Shown piece after piece: positions 18,000 through 25,600 of a stretch of DNA of 41,637 nt. The DNA is from CAYJRR01 sp964372275 [NCBI: uncultured bacterium] (lineage in GTDB: Bacteria > CAYJRR01), in assembly GCA_964372275.1 (NCBI GenBank), contig CAYJRR010000016.1, positions 1-41,637 on the forward strand, in the 5' to 3' direction. Position 1 is the first letter of the stretch. Each line of letters starts with the position of its first letter. The notes below the pieces were generated by a model. The model was given only the letters and a program-made list of their open reading frames with translations, was not told the origin of the DNA and ran no database searches. The translations under genes and the position numbers were made by a program.

Positions 18000-19496
18000 G
18001 TGCCCGTCCTCGATCGATACCTCGAAGCGCTTCGCATGCCGGGGGCCCAGGCGATCACCTTCGTCTCGGGGGCGCCGGTGGAGATCCTGGCCAACAACGC
18101 CACGCGGCAGGTGGCGAACGCCGTCCCGACCGCCGAGCAGCTCCACGCCATCCTCGCCGAGGTGCTCCCCGAGCTGCGCGGCCAGTCCGACGGCCCACCG
18201 CGCGACTACCACTACGCGAGCCCCTTGGGGTCGGTGAAGATCTCGGTGCAGCTCAACGCCGGCAACGTCGCGGCCCGCGTCACCGCGTGGTCGGGGCCGC
18301 CCCCCGCCGCGCCGACGCCGGTCGGTGCGGCCCCCGCGACCGCGCCGGCCGAATCGCGACCGGTAGCGCGTGGCGGGAAGCCGGCCCACATGGACGACCT
18401 GTTCCACCAGATGCTCGACGCGAAGGCCTCCGACCTGCACCTCAAGTCGGACAAGGTGCCGATGCTCCGCATCCACGGCGACATGCGCGAGGCAGAAGGC
18501 CGGCCGCCGCTCTCCAGCCCGGAGTTGTGGTCGCTCCTCACCGCGATCATGCCGGAGCGGAACCGCTCCCAGGTGGAGGAGATCTGGGACACCGACTTCG
18601 CCTACGAGGTGGTCGGCCGCGCGCGCATGCGCTGCAACGTCTTCAAGGACATCGCCGGATGGGGGGCCGTCTTCCGGCAGATCCCGAGCAAGATCCTCAC
18701 CGCCAAGGACCTGAACATCCCGCCGGCGGTGCTGAAGCTGTGCGACTACCCCAAGGGGCTGGTGCTGGTCACGGGGCCCACCGGATCCGGCAAGTCGACG
18801 ACGCTCGCGGCGATGATCGACTACATCAACGCCACCCGCGAAGAGCACATCATCACGATCGAGGACCCGGTCGAGTTCGTCCACCCCGACAAGAAGTGCC
18901 TGGTCAACCAGCGCGAGGTCGGCGCCACGACGCAGACCTTCAAGGCGGCGCTGCGCGCGGCGTTGCGCGAGGACCCGGACGTGGTGCTGATCGGCGAGCT
19001 CCGCGACCTGGAGACGATGGCGATCGCCATCGAGACGGCCGAGACCGGGCACCTGGTGTTCGGCACGCTCCACACCAACACCGCGCCGTCGACCGTCGAC
19101 CGGATGATCGACCAGTTCCCCGCCGACCGGCAGGCGCAGATCCGGGCGATGCTTTCCGAGTCGCTGATCGGCGTCGTCTCGCAGACGCTGTGCAAGAAGC
19201 GTGAGGGTGGCCGGATCGCGGCGCTCGAGGTGCTGATCGTCACCACCGCGGTGGCGAACCTGATCCGCGAAGGGAAGACGTTCCAGATCCCGTCGGCGAT
19301 GCAGACGGCGCGCGGGATCGGGATGCAGACGATGAACGACGCGCTGCTGGAGCTGGCGCGGCAGCGGCAGATCGATCCCGAGGAGGCCTACGCCTGCTCG
19401 ATCGCCAAGCGGGAGATGGGGATCGCGCTGACGCGCGCCGGTTATCGAGGCGCCTGGACCGACGAGAAGGCGGAGAAGATGGAGAAGCCGGCATGA
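18000..19496 (+). CDS. pilT: PilT-family type IV pilus retraction ATPase with extra N-terminal domain
   Basis: The 498-residue protein is about 130 residues longer than ordinary PilT. From residue 130 it is a normal PilT: an N-terminal PAS-like domain (DLHLKSDKVPMLRIHGDM), Walker A GPTGSGKST (259-267), Asp box around IITIEDPVEF, Walker B VVLIGELRDLETM (328-340) and His box GHLVFGTLHTN (350-360). It hydrolyses ATP to depolymerise pilin and retract the pilus for twitching. Residues about 15-97 look like a second, degenerate copy of the same N-terminal domain, joined by a Pro/Ala-rich linker (98-127). Its stop overlaps the CNB-domain gene start by ATGA. The GTG at 18000 is the only likely start. 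Confidence 0.93.
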   Translation: MPVLDRYLEALRMPGAQAITFVSGAPVEILANNATRQVANAVPTAEQLHAILAEVLPELRGQSDGPPRDYHYASPLGSVKISVQLNAGNVAARVTAWSGPPPAAPTPVGAAPATAPAESRPVARGGKPAHMDDLFHQMLDAKASDLHLKSDKVPMLRIHGDMREAEGRPPLSSPELWSLLTAIMPERNRSQVEEIWDTDFAYEVVGRARMRCNVFKDIAGWGAVFRQIPSKILTAKDLNIPPAVLKLCDYPKGLVLVTGPTGSGKSTTLAAMIDYINATREEHIITIEDPVEFVHPDKKCLVNQREVGATTQTFKAALRAALREDPDVVLIGELRDLETMAIAIETAETGHLVFGTLHTNTAPSTVDRMIDQFPADRQAQIRAMLSESLIGVVSQTLCKKREGGRIAALEVLIVTTAVANLIREGKTFQIPSAMQTARGIGMQTMNDALLELARQRQIDPEEAYACSIAKREMGIALTRAGYRGAWTDEKAEKMEKPA

Positions 19497-20149
19497 GTGG
19501 CGTCAAGGAGCCGCGGCTTTTCATGGGGCTGGCCGAGGAGCACCTCCGCCACGTGTTGGCCGCCTGCACGCAGCAGACGCTGCTCCCGGGCGACTTCATC
19601 TTCCGCGAGGGGGACGACGGCGACGTGCTGTTCCTGGTGGAGAGCGGCTCCGTCGAGGTCTACACCACGATTCGCCCCGACCTCGACCGCGTCCTCCTGA
19701 CCGCCGGCCCCGGCGAGGTGTTCGGCGAGCTCTCCTGGATCGACGGCACGCGCCGCAGCGCCGGCGCGCGGACGGTCGCCGCGACGCACGTCTACGCCCT
19801 GACGCGCGCCGCCTTCGACCACCTCGCGACCGAGAACCCCGCCGTCGCCGCCGGCACCTACGCCGCCCTGACGACGGTCCTCGCCGAGCGCCTCCGCCAC
19901 ACCAACGAGGCCTACAAGGACTCCGTCGACGCCTACCTCGAGGTCGCGGGCTTAGGCTCCCTCAACCTGAACCGCCTCGCCGAAGACCTCCGCCCCGTGA
20001 CCGTGCACTTGATTGGCGGCGCCACCGTCCGCGGCCGCCTCCTCGACCTCGAAAACCAACCCCCCGGCTGGGCCCTCTTCGTCAAGGAGCCCAACGAGAA
20101 GATCTCGCTGATCCCGTACCAGGCGATCACGCGGATTGAAGTGACGTAG
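19493..20149 (+). CDS. Cyclic-nucleotide-binding domain protein with Sm-like C-terminal domain
   Basis: The 218-residue protein starts with a CNB (CRP-type) domain, residues about 8-130. Its phosphate-binding cassette reads FGELSWIDGTRRSAG (77-91), with the conserved Glu79 and Arg87/Arg88 expected in proteins that bind cAMP or cGMP. There is no DNA-binding helix-turn-helix. A helical linker (about 131-165) leads to a beta-rich tail of ~55 residues (PVTVHLIGGATVRGRLLDL, then SLIPYQAITRIEV) that resembles an Sm/Hfq-like barrel; that comparison is inference. It is translationally coupled to pilT, so it probably links a second messenger to pilus retraction. A weak alternative reading of the tail is a PilZ-like barrel. 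Confidence 0.85.
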   Translation: MSGVKEPRLFMGLAEEHLRHVLAACTQQTLLPGDFIFREGDDGDVLFLVESGSVEVYTTIRPDLDRVLLTAGPGEVFGELSWIDGTRRSAGARTVAATHVYALTRAAFDHLATENPAVAAGTYAALTTVLAERLRHTNEAYKDSVDAYLEVAGLGSLNLNRLAEDLRPVTVHLIGGATVRGRLLDLENQPPGWALFVKEPNEKISLIPYQAITRIEVT

Positions 20150-20169
20150 CCTGGGGTGCCATGATCGGG

Positions 20170-20204
20170 CCGAGGACCGCGACCGCAAGCCGCGGTGAGA
20201 ACCG
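20170..20204 (+). repeat. Imperfect 35-bp direct repeat, left copy
   Basis: This stretch begins CCGAGGAC and contains CCGCAAGCCGCGG. It matches the copy at 21355-21389 at 28 of 35 positions without gaps. The two copies flank the lipoprotein gene at 20275-21300. Confidence 0.4.
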
Positions 20205-20274
20205 GACCGGCATCGAACGCCGGCAAGCTGTCTTGGTCGTTGGGAACATCTTGGTACCCGCGAGGAAAACCATC

Positions 20275-21300
20275 ATGTCTAGGTCTCATTGGTTGGCGGT
20301 CGTTGCGGCATTCGCGACCGCGGGATGCGTCTCGACGACGATCCGCGGCTATCAAGGCGGCAAGCTCAAGTACAGCGACGTCAATTACAACTACACGGCG
20401 AAGCCCGTGTTGAGCGACCCGCAGGGCAAGACCTACTCCCTGCACGGACAAGGGGCGTTCGCTTCCATCGCCTCGATCGGCGCGCTCGCGAAGAAAGGCA
20501 TGAAGCGCGCGGACGCGAACGCCGACGTCGTGTTCCAGGTGAAGGAGGGCGGAGCCATCAGCATCGAGTCGGGCGGCTTCGGCATGGCGCCACCGTTCAA
20601 GCCCGCGGTCACGGGCAGGATGCCGATCGATATCGTCGTGAAGGACAAGGCCGGGGCAGTCCTCGCGGAGAGCCAGGAGGCCACCGAGGAGATCCTCTTG
20701 AACGACGCCGTCTCCTTCAAGACGCGCGAGGAAGCGAAGAAGGCGGCCGAGCAGATGGTCGCGATGGGCGCAAAGGCGAAGATCGAGGAGAAGGTGCGGC
20801 AGAGCGCGATCCGTTCCGCCAGCAACAGCCTCGAGCTCCTCGCCAAGAATCTCTTCGAACCGAGAAAGGTCAGCGTCACCCTCCCCGCCCTTCGCGCCGC
20901 CGGTGGCGTGGACATGGAGCAGGCGTACCTGAAGCTCTCGAAGGCGAAGGGCGAGGAGCAGGTCAAAGAGGCGCTCGCAGGGTACTCGTCGCTCGGCACC
21001 GACCACAAGAAGGCCGACGGAACGCCAGACATCGTCGCGAACTACGGCGTGCGTTGCGGGCTCGCCTCCGCGAAGATCCTCGTCGGCGACCTCTCCGGTG
21101 CGTGGAACGAGACCAAGGCCGCCTGGCAGATCATGCCCGAGGGGCAGGAGCACCGGATGATCGCCCGCGTGCTGCATCAGCAGCAACAGCAGGCCGGCGT
21201 GGAGATCATCCCGAAGGAGGATTACGACGCCATGGCGATGGCCGACGCGAACGCGGCCGCCGACAAGCTGAGGGACCTCTTCAAGAAGAAAGAGAAGTAA
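20275..21300 (+). CDS. Lipoprotein of unknown function
   Basis: The ATG at 20275 was chosen over the open upstream frame because it starts a clean lipoprotein signal (MSRSHWLAVVAAF, then TAGC with Cys18) and follows a GAGGAAA ribosome site. The 341-residue protein has a beta-rich part (about 20-140; LKYSDVNYNYTAKPV and GRMPIDIVVKDKAG), a long Lys/Glu-rich helical stretch (about 150-200), and a helical-repeat-like C-terminal part ending in a Lys-rich DLFKKKEK. I do not recognise a family. It is likely anchored in the envelope. Base composition is more moderate and lysine codons more frequent than in neighbours, and imperfect repeats flank it. Confidence 0.8.
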   Translation: MSRSHWLAVVAAFATAGCVSTTIRGYQGGKLKYSDVNYNYTAKPVLSDPQGKTYSLHGQGAFASIASIGALAKKGMKRADANADVVFQVKEGGAISIESGGFGMAPPFKPAVTGRMPIDIVVKDKAGAVLAESQEATEEILLNDAVSFKTREEAKKAAEQMVAMGAKAKIEEKVRQSAIRSASNSLELLAKNLFEPRKVSVTLPALRAAGGVDMEQAYLKLSKAKGEEQVKEALAGYSSLGTDHKKADGTPDIVANYGVRCGLASAKILVGDLSGAWNETKAAWQIMPEGQEHRMIARVLHQQQQQAGVEIIPKEDYDAMAMADANAAADKLRDLFKKKEK

Positions 21301-21354
21301 CGGAGCTTCTTCACGGATCGAGGTGGTGCAGGAGGGGACGGCGTTTCATCCCGA

Positions 21355-21389
21355 CCGAGGACGGTGGCCGCAAGCTGCGGCTAGAATCG
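21355..21389 (+). repeat. Imperfect 35-bp direct repeat, right copy
   Basis: This is the partner of the copy at 20170-20204. Here the inner arms read CCGCA-AGC-TGCGG, a 5-bp stem, against CCGC-AAGCC-GCGG in the left copy. Confidence 0.4.
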
Positions 21390-22075
21390 AACGCGCCACG
21401 GTCGCTTGTGGCAGCAATCGGACCGCCGCCTCCGGATCCACCGCTCCGCGCACAGGAGGAGCGGTCCCGCGATTCCGTCGTTGATCAACGTCTCCTTCGT
21501 ACGGGTCGCCGGAAGCCACACTGGGGATTCCAAGTCACGTAGCGACCGTCCGTGGTTCCTTGCAGATGCTTCCGGCGACACATGATGGACACCGATCGCA
21601 ACGACCGCCTCCGTCCTGGCCGCGTTGAATCCAACTCTCGGCAGTTGCAGGACTCCTTCTTTGCCATCACGCGGCCAATCGGGATCCCACCAATCGACGT
21701 CGGGATTCGCGAGCACCGTCGATAGATCGATGGACTCGTTCCGTTTCGCATCTAGATCCTGACAATCTTCGCGCGCACAGGTGAAGGTCGGCAGATCTGG
21801 AACCCCGCAGAGTTGGCAGCTCCCTGGTGACGTCGTCCGCCGCTCAATCCGAAACGCACGAGGTCGCACCGAGCGAAAATGCGAGAGCACCGCTCTGATA
21901 GACGGAACTGTCCAGATTCGGCAAATCGACGCGGCCTCTCTGATCGACGAGCAGGATCGAGAGACGGAGTGAATACGGCACCACCTCCCGATTTCGACGC
22001 TCTATTTGCTTCCGACCTCGTGCATCCGACGGCCAGGGCGATCAACAGAGGTAGAACGCACGGCCGACACGTAGC
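21381..22075 (-). pseudogene. Decayed lipoprotein gene, broken by frameshifts
   Basis: This is the only long stretch without an intact gene (21301-22129). On the minus strand one frame holds a lipoprotein-like signal (PLLIALAVGC, Cys codon at 22022-22024) with no good start codon. A second frame (open 21381-21890, 169 codons) carries a protein-like middle part with DWWDPDWPRDGKEG and LPRVGFNAARTEAVVAIGVHH. A third frame then offers CVAGSICKE. The pattern LSRVGFNxxxTxALVxVG followed by CGxLCG is, as I recall, widespread in small bacterial envelope proteins. A single frame does not join these pieces, so I read it as a pseudogene. The 169-codon frame being an intact gene is the main alternative. 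Confidence 0.4.
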
Positions 22076-22094
22076 GGTAGCTCGCTGACGGCAG

Positions 22095-22109
22095 TCCCCG
22101 TGCGGGGGA
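22095..22109. repeat. GC hairpin upstream of barrel protein gene
   Basis: TCCCC-GTGCG-GGGGA forms a 5-bp stem and 5-base loop, similar in sequence and context (GCAG just before it, a GGGC a few bases after it) to the reverse complement of the hairpin at 7898-7910. It may be a dispersed repeat. Confidence 0.35.
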
Positions 22110-22117
22110 AACGGGCT

Positions 22118-22123
22118 TAAGAT
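22118..22123 (+). promoter_or_regulatory. -10-like element six bases before a start codon
   Basis: TAAGAT followed by TGAGGA and an ATG at 22130 repeats the layout at 4265-4279 (TATAAT, TGAGGG, ATG) almost base for base. It suggests a leaderless start at 22130. Confidence 0.4.
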
Positions 22124-22129
22124 TGAGGA

Positions 22130-23737
22130 ATGCCGGCTCGTCGACTGCGGCCTCGCGAGTGGCGGATTCCATCCGTTCGGATGAGCGAAGCCGTACGCGT
22201 GGTGCGGACCATTCCGCTCGTCGTTGGCCTCGCGGCTTCGACGGCGGCGGGGCAGGAGGAGTGCGCGGCGGAGAAGGGGGAGCTGCAGGCGGCGGAGGGA
22301 GTGTTGGAGGAGTGCGTCGTCATCGGGATCGGAGGATGTGAGGAGGAGCAGAAGCGGAAGGCGGCGGCGGTGGCGGCGGTGGAGCGGTGTCGGGGGGGCG
22401 GTGCGGCGGGGGCTTCGCCGGCCGGGGGGAAGGCGGAGGGGTCCGGCGGATTCGGGACGATCGACGAGCGGCTGTATGGGATCGAGCCGGCCGACGGTGG
22501 GCGCGGCGGGGCCGGCGGGGCGCAGAGCGGGCGAGACGGAGTCGGTGAGGCGGTGGAGGGGGCGACGCCGGCGGCTTCGTGGTCGGGGGGGAAGGTCGCG
22601 GTCGTCGTCGAGGGGTTGTCGGGGATCGAGCAGGAGGCGGTGGTGCTCGCGGCGCGGGGGGCGTTTCCGCGGGAGGCGTTGATCGACGCGGGGGCGGTAC
22701 GGGGGGCGCGGGCGTTCCTCGGGGTCTCGACGCTCGACGACGCGGCGGCGGAGAAGTTGCGCGCCGACCTGCGCGCCGACCGGTTGCTGGTCCTCTTCGT
22801 CAAGCCGAACGGGGCGTCGCGGTATCTGGCGCTGCGCGCCTTCGACGCGGCGGGGTCGACGCAACAGTTCGCGGAGGCAACGAACAAGACGATGGCGGCG
22901 GAGGTGAAGCGGATGATCGCCGAGCTGCCGCCGGCGGGTTCGCGTGCGGCGGCGGGATCGGCGTCGGCCAGCGGATCGGGTCCGGCAACGGTTTCCGGTT
23001 CGGGCGTCGGTCCCGGTACCTCCACGGCACCGGAATGGAGCTCCGAGTCCTCCCCCTGGGGTCCGCCGCAGGGTGGCCGTTCGGGCTCCGCCCCCACGTG
23101 GGGGGGCGCGGCGGGATCGGGGGCCGTTACCACGCCGACGGGGCCGCCCGGCGCCCGGCCGATGCCCTATGTCGACGTCGACGCCTTCGGCGGCACGAAA
23201 GGGCTCGCGACCGGCGACTGGGCACCGCTCGCGTCGCAGACGGAGTTCGGGGTCCTGTCGACGGTCGGCGGCGCGCGCTGGCCGGCGCACGTCGCGGTCG
23301 ATCTGTTCCAGTCGTCGGCGGACGCGAAGGTCGACGGGGTTCCGGTTCGGGCGCGCACCACCGAGATCTGCGTCGGCGCGCGGCGGATCTTCGAGATGCC
23401 GGTCGTTCGCCCCCACGTGGGGGTCGGCGTCGCGCGCGTCGACGTCGCCAACGCCGCCGAGTTCGAGGACGGCACGGAGCGCGCGAACGGGTCCGGGACC
23501 GGCGCGTGGGTTTCGGCCGGCGCGTTCCTCCGGCTCGGCCGGTTCGCCAATCTCGGGTTCGTCGCGCGGTGGTCGTCGGCGAGCGCGCGCATCCAAGGCG
23601 GCGACGTGGCGGCCGGCGGGCTGCACGCCGGGGTGACGCTCGGCTTCGGAGCCGGCAGCGCGGCGAGCCCCGCCCGGCGGACGCAAGACGACGGCGCACG
23701 CGACTCGGGCTTCCGTCCGTGGGGGGCCCCGCGGTGA
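22130..23737 (+). CDS. Secreted protein with putative C-terminal outer-membrane barrel
   Basis: The start at 22130 (535 residues) is favoured by the -10-like element 6 bases upstream; an ATG at 22181 would give a shorter, more usual signal peptide (TIPLVVGLAASTAAGQ). A Cys-containing helical stretch follows (four Cys within about 50 residues), then a low-complexity Gly/Ala linker, then a globular part (KVAVVVEGLSGIEQEAVVLAARG, RADRLLVLFVKPNG), a Ser/Gly/Pro linker, and from about residue 345 alternating beta strands ending GGLHAGVTLGFGAG, as in outer-membrane barrels. The family is not recognised. The first ~200 codons use G-ending codons much more than the rest. Its stop overlaps the next gene by GTGA. 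Confidence 0.75.
   Translation: MPARRLRPREWRIPSVRMSEAVRVVRTIPLVVGLAASTAAGQEECAAEKGELQAAEGVLEECVVIGIGGCEEEQKRKAAAVAAVERCRGGGAAGASPAGGKAEGSGGFGTIDERLYGIEPADGGRGGAGGAQSGRDGVGEAVEGATPAASWSGGKVAVVVEGLSGIEQEAVVLAARGAFPREALIDAGAVRGARAFLGVSTLDDAAAEKLRADLRADRLLVLFVKPNGASRYLALRAFDAAGSTQQFAEATNKTMAAEVKRMIAELPPAGSRAAAGSASASGSGPATVSGSGVGPGTSTAPEWSSESSPWGPPQGGRSGSAPTWGGAAGSGAVTTPTGPPGARPMPYVDVDAFGGTKGLATGDWAPLASQTEFGVLSTVGGARWPAHVAVDLFQSSADAKVDGVPVRARTTEICVGARRIFEMPVVRPHVGVGVARVDVANAAEFEDGTERANGSGTGAWVSAGAFLRLGRFANLGFVARWSSASARIQGGDVAAGGLHAGVTLGFGAGSAASPARRTQDDGARDSGFRPWGAPR
22392..22441 (+). other. Cluster of G-runs with quadruplex potential
   Basis: Four runs of 7, 5, 6 and 4 guanines lie within 50 bases of the coding strand, separated by 8-11 bases. 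They fall in the low-complexity Gly/Ala part of the barrel protein gene. Confidence 0.4.
23091..23104. repeat. CCCCC-ACGT-GGGGG palindrome, copy 1
   Basis: A perfect 14-base palindrome lies inside the barrel protein gene. The identical 14 bases recur at 23410-23423 in a different codon context. Confidence 0.6.
23410..23423. repeat. CCCCC-ACGT-GGGGG palindrome, copy 2
   Basis: This is identical to the palindrome at 23091-23104 but is read in another frame, giving different amino acids (APTWGG there, RPHVGVG here). The DNA rather than the protein appears to be conserved. Confidence 0.6.
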
Positions 23738-24363
23738 CGGAGCGACGGCGTCGGGCGGCGATCGCGGCGGCTCTCCTCGTCGCGGCGGCGATCGGATGCG
23801 ACTCCGGCGCTGGCGACGCGATCCTCGACATGTTTCCGCCGGCGCCGACGCCGACGCTCGGCACCGCCACCGTCACCGGGACGTTCGGCGGCGAGACGAT
23901 CGTCGTCGCCTCGGCGGTCAGCACGCGCGTCGACCTCTCGGGCGGGGACCGCGTCGGCGCGATCCTGCTCGCCGACGAACCCGACTTCTGCGGCGTCCTC
24001 ACCGACGGATACATCCCGTTCGGCGTCCGCTTCATCCAGTTCGAGCTGTTCCAGGGCGGCGGTCCGCTGCTCGAGCCGCCGGAAGAGACGGGGACCTACA
24101 CCGTCGTCCCGCTCGACGGGGACGACTCGATTCCGAAGGGGGCGAGCCTGCTCTACTCGCGGGTGAACGCCTCGGAGTGCTCGCTCGCGAAACAGGTCGA
24201 CGTCGATTCGGGGACGGTGGAGCTCGTCGCCGTCGACGTCGGAACGTTCGCCGGCTCGTTCGAGGCGGTCACCGAGAGCGGCGAGCCGATCGAAGGGGCC
24301 TTCAATCCGGTGCTCTGTCCCGCGGTCGGCGACTTCTACGACCCGGGACTTCCCTGCCTGTAG
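23734..24363 (+). CDS. Small lipoprotein of unknown function
   Basis: The GTG at 23734 overlaps the stop of the barrel protein gene, so the two are probably co-translated. The 209-residue product has an Arg-rich start, a hydrophobic signal and a lipobox (LVAAAIGC). A short Pro/Thr linker (PPAPTPTL) leads to a beta-sandwich-like domain with TATVTGTFGGETIV, RFIQFELFQGG and TGTYTV. Three further Cys (FCGVL, SECSLA, LCPAV) plus a C-terminal Cys could form disulfides. No family is recognised. Co-expression with the putative barrel suggests an outer-membrane assembly or surface complex, which is inference. Confidence 0.8.
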   Translation: MTERRRRAAIAAALLVAAAIGCDSGAGDAILDMFPPAPTPTLGTATVTGTFGGETIVVASAVSTRVDLSGGDRVGAILLADEPDFCGVLTDGYIPFGVRFIQFELFQGGGPLLEPPEETGTYTVVPLDGDDSIPKGASLLYSRVNASECSLAKQVDVDSGTVELVAVDVGTFAGSFEAVTESGEPIEGAFNPVLCPAVGDFYDPGLPCL

Positions 24364-24408
24364 CGCGACCGGGCAGCGCCGGCGCCCCTGGCGATCGGCC
24401 TCGCGACC

Positions 24409-25410
24409 CTACCGCGGCATTCCGGCGCCGGCGATCGACCCGCCGCTCGTTCCGTCAGGAGCCCGCCATGGGCGCGTGTCGACGTTCCGCGCAGCCTGGC
24501 TTCCGAACGGCACGAACACCCCGTAGCGCCGATAGACTTCGCTCGCCCCGCGCACGCGAGCCGCGTTGAAGTAGGGGTTCTGCCCGTGCAAACCGCTCGG
24601 TTTCGGAAGGCGGCCTCGCCGCAGGCGAAGGTGCCGGACGCCCTTCCCCGGCCCGACGTTGTAATAGAGATAGATCCAGCCGTCCCGCTCCGACGGCGTC
24701 ATCCAGAGGAGGTCGATGCCGTTTCGTCGAGCGTCACGCTCGAAACGACGCTCCATGTCGGAAAGCATGGCGCCGATCCCCTCCAGCGTCGCGGGGATCC
24801 CCACGAAATGAAACGCCGGAAAGGCGTCGCCGACTTCGTTGGTCGCGGTCACGCCGGGGAACAAGACGACCCCGTCGAACTCGCGCCGGAGGAGCCCACG
24901 TGCCTTCAGGTCTGGCATCCGTTCGGCGAAGCTGTCCGCCCCGATTTGGAAGAATCCATCTACCACATATTGGTCGGGATCCACCCGCTGGCCCATGATG
25001 CGCTCGAAGTCGATCATTCCGTCGATCACGCCGTTCAGCCCCTCTTGGAACGCCGTCACAGCGAGCAGGGTCGGATCGACGCCGGTGCGCACGGCGCCCG
25101 CCAGGATGGAACGTCCCACCGCGCCGCCGAGGTCGTCGAGGTACCCGATGCTTCGCATCGGCGCGGTTCCGAAGCGTGAGGTCAACTCCGACAGCAGCGC
25201 CTGGTAACCGTCCGGGTCGGATGCAATGCGGACCTGAACCGATCGAATGCGAGACTCGGACGCCGCCATGTATTCGAGGAAGCCGGGCACGGCTTCGAGC
25301 GGACCCGAGACGGCCTGCGCATTCGATGACGTCGGCAGGAGCGATGCCGCCACCACGGTCCCCACAAAGGCACCGGCGAACATCGATCGAAGTCCCGTTC
25401 CGTTGACCAT
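24409..25410 (-). CDS. Secreted protein with lysozyme-like features
   Basis: The ATG at 25410 follows a GGAGGGG ribosome site, and a signal peptide (about 1-32, ending SNAQA) supports it. The 333-residue protein contains VDPTLLAVTAFQEGLNGVIDG near residue 110, resembling the helix with the catalytic glutamate in lytic transglycosylases (LLAVxxQES-like). It also has VVDGFFQIGADSFAERM, and near residue 250 WIYLYYNVGPGKG, which recalls the YxNxGPG-type segments of the same fold. A peptidoglycan-cleaving role is therefore possible, but the family match is weak and I cannot place a complete active site. The next gene upstream encodes a small membrane protein. Confidence 0.65.
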   Translation of the reverse strand: MVNGTGLRSMFAGAFVGTVVAASLLPTSSNAQAVSGPLEAVPGFLEYMAASESRIRSVQVRIASDPDGYQALLSELTSRFGTAPMRSIGYLDDLGGAVGRSILAGAVRTGVDPTLLAVTAFQEGLNGVIDGMIDFERIMGQRVDPDQYVVDGFFQIGADSFAERMPDLKARGLLRREFDGVVLFPGVTATNEVGDAFPAFHFVGIPATLEGIGAMLSDMERRFERDARRNGIDLLWMTPSERDGWIYLYYNVGPGKGVRHLRLRRGRLPKPSGLHGQNPYFNAARVRGASEVYRRYGVFVPFGSQAARNVDTRPWRAPDGTSGGSIAGAGMPR

Positions 25411-25600
25411 GGCCCCTCCGACCCGGTGAGAAGGGCATCGACCGTGCCATCCGGCCGTATCCGAAAGACGACGCGATCCTGCGATCTTCTGCGTGTGGCC
25501 GCGATCCGATCCCGAGGGCAATCGAACCCAGGTGGGAGAACGACGCGCGTGCGACGAACGAGACGCGGGCGGCGCGCGTACAGCCGATCGGTCGATCGAG

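Noticed and set aside
20161-20274. N-terminal extension of the lipoprotein from an ATG at 20161
   Set aside because: It would bury the lipoprotein signal behind 38 polar residues; the ATG at 20275 has a ribosome site.
24614-25450. Opposite-strand frames over the lysozyme-like gene
   Set aside because: Both plus- and minus-strand alternatives are Arg-rich shadows with no motif or ribosome site.
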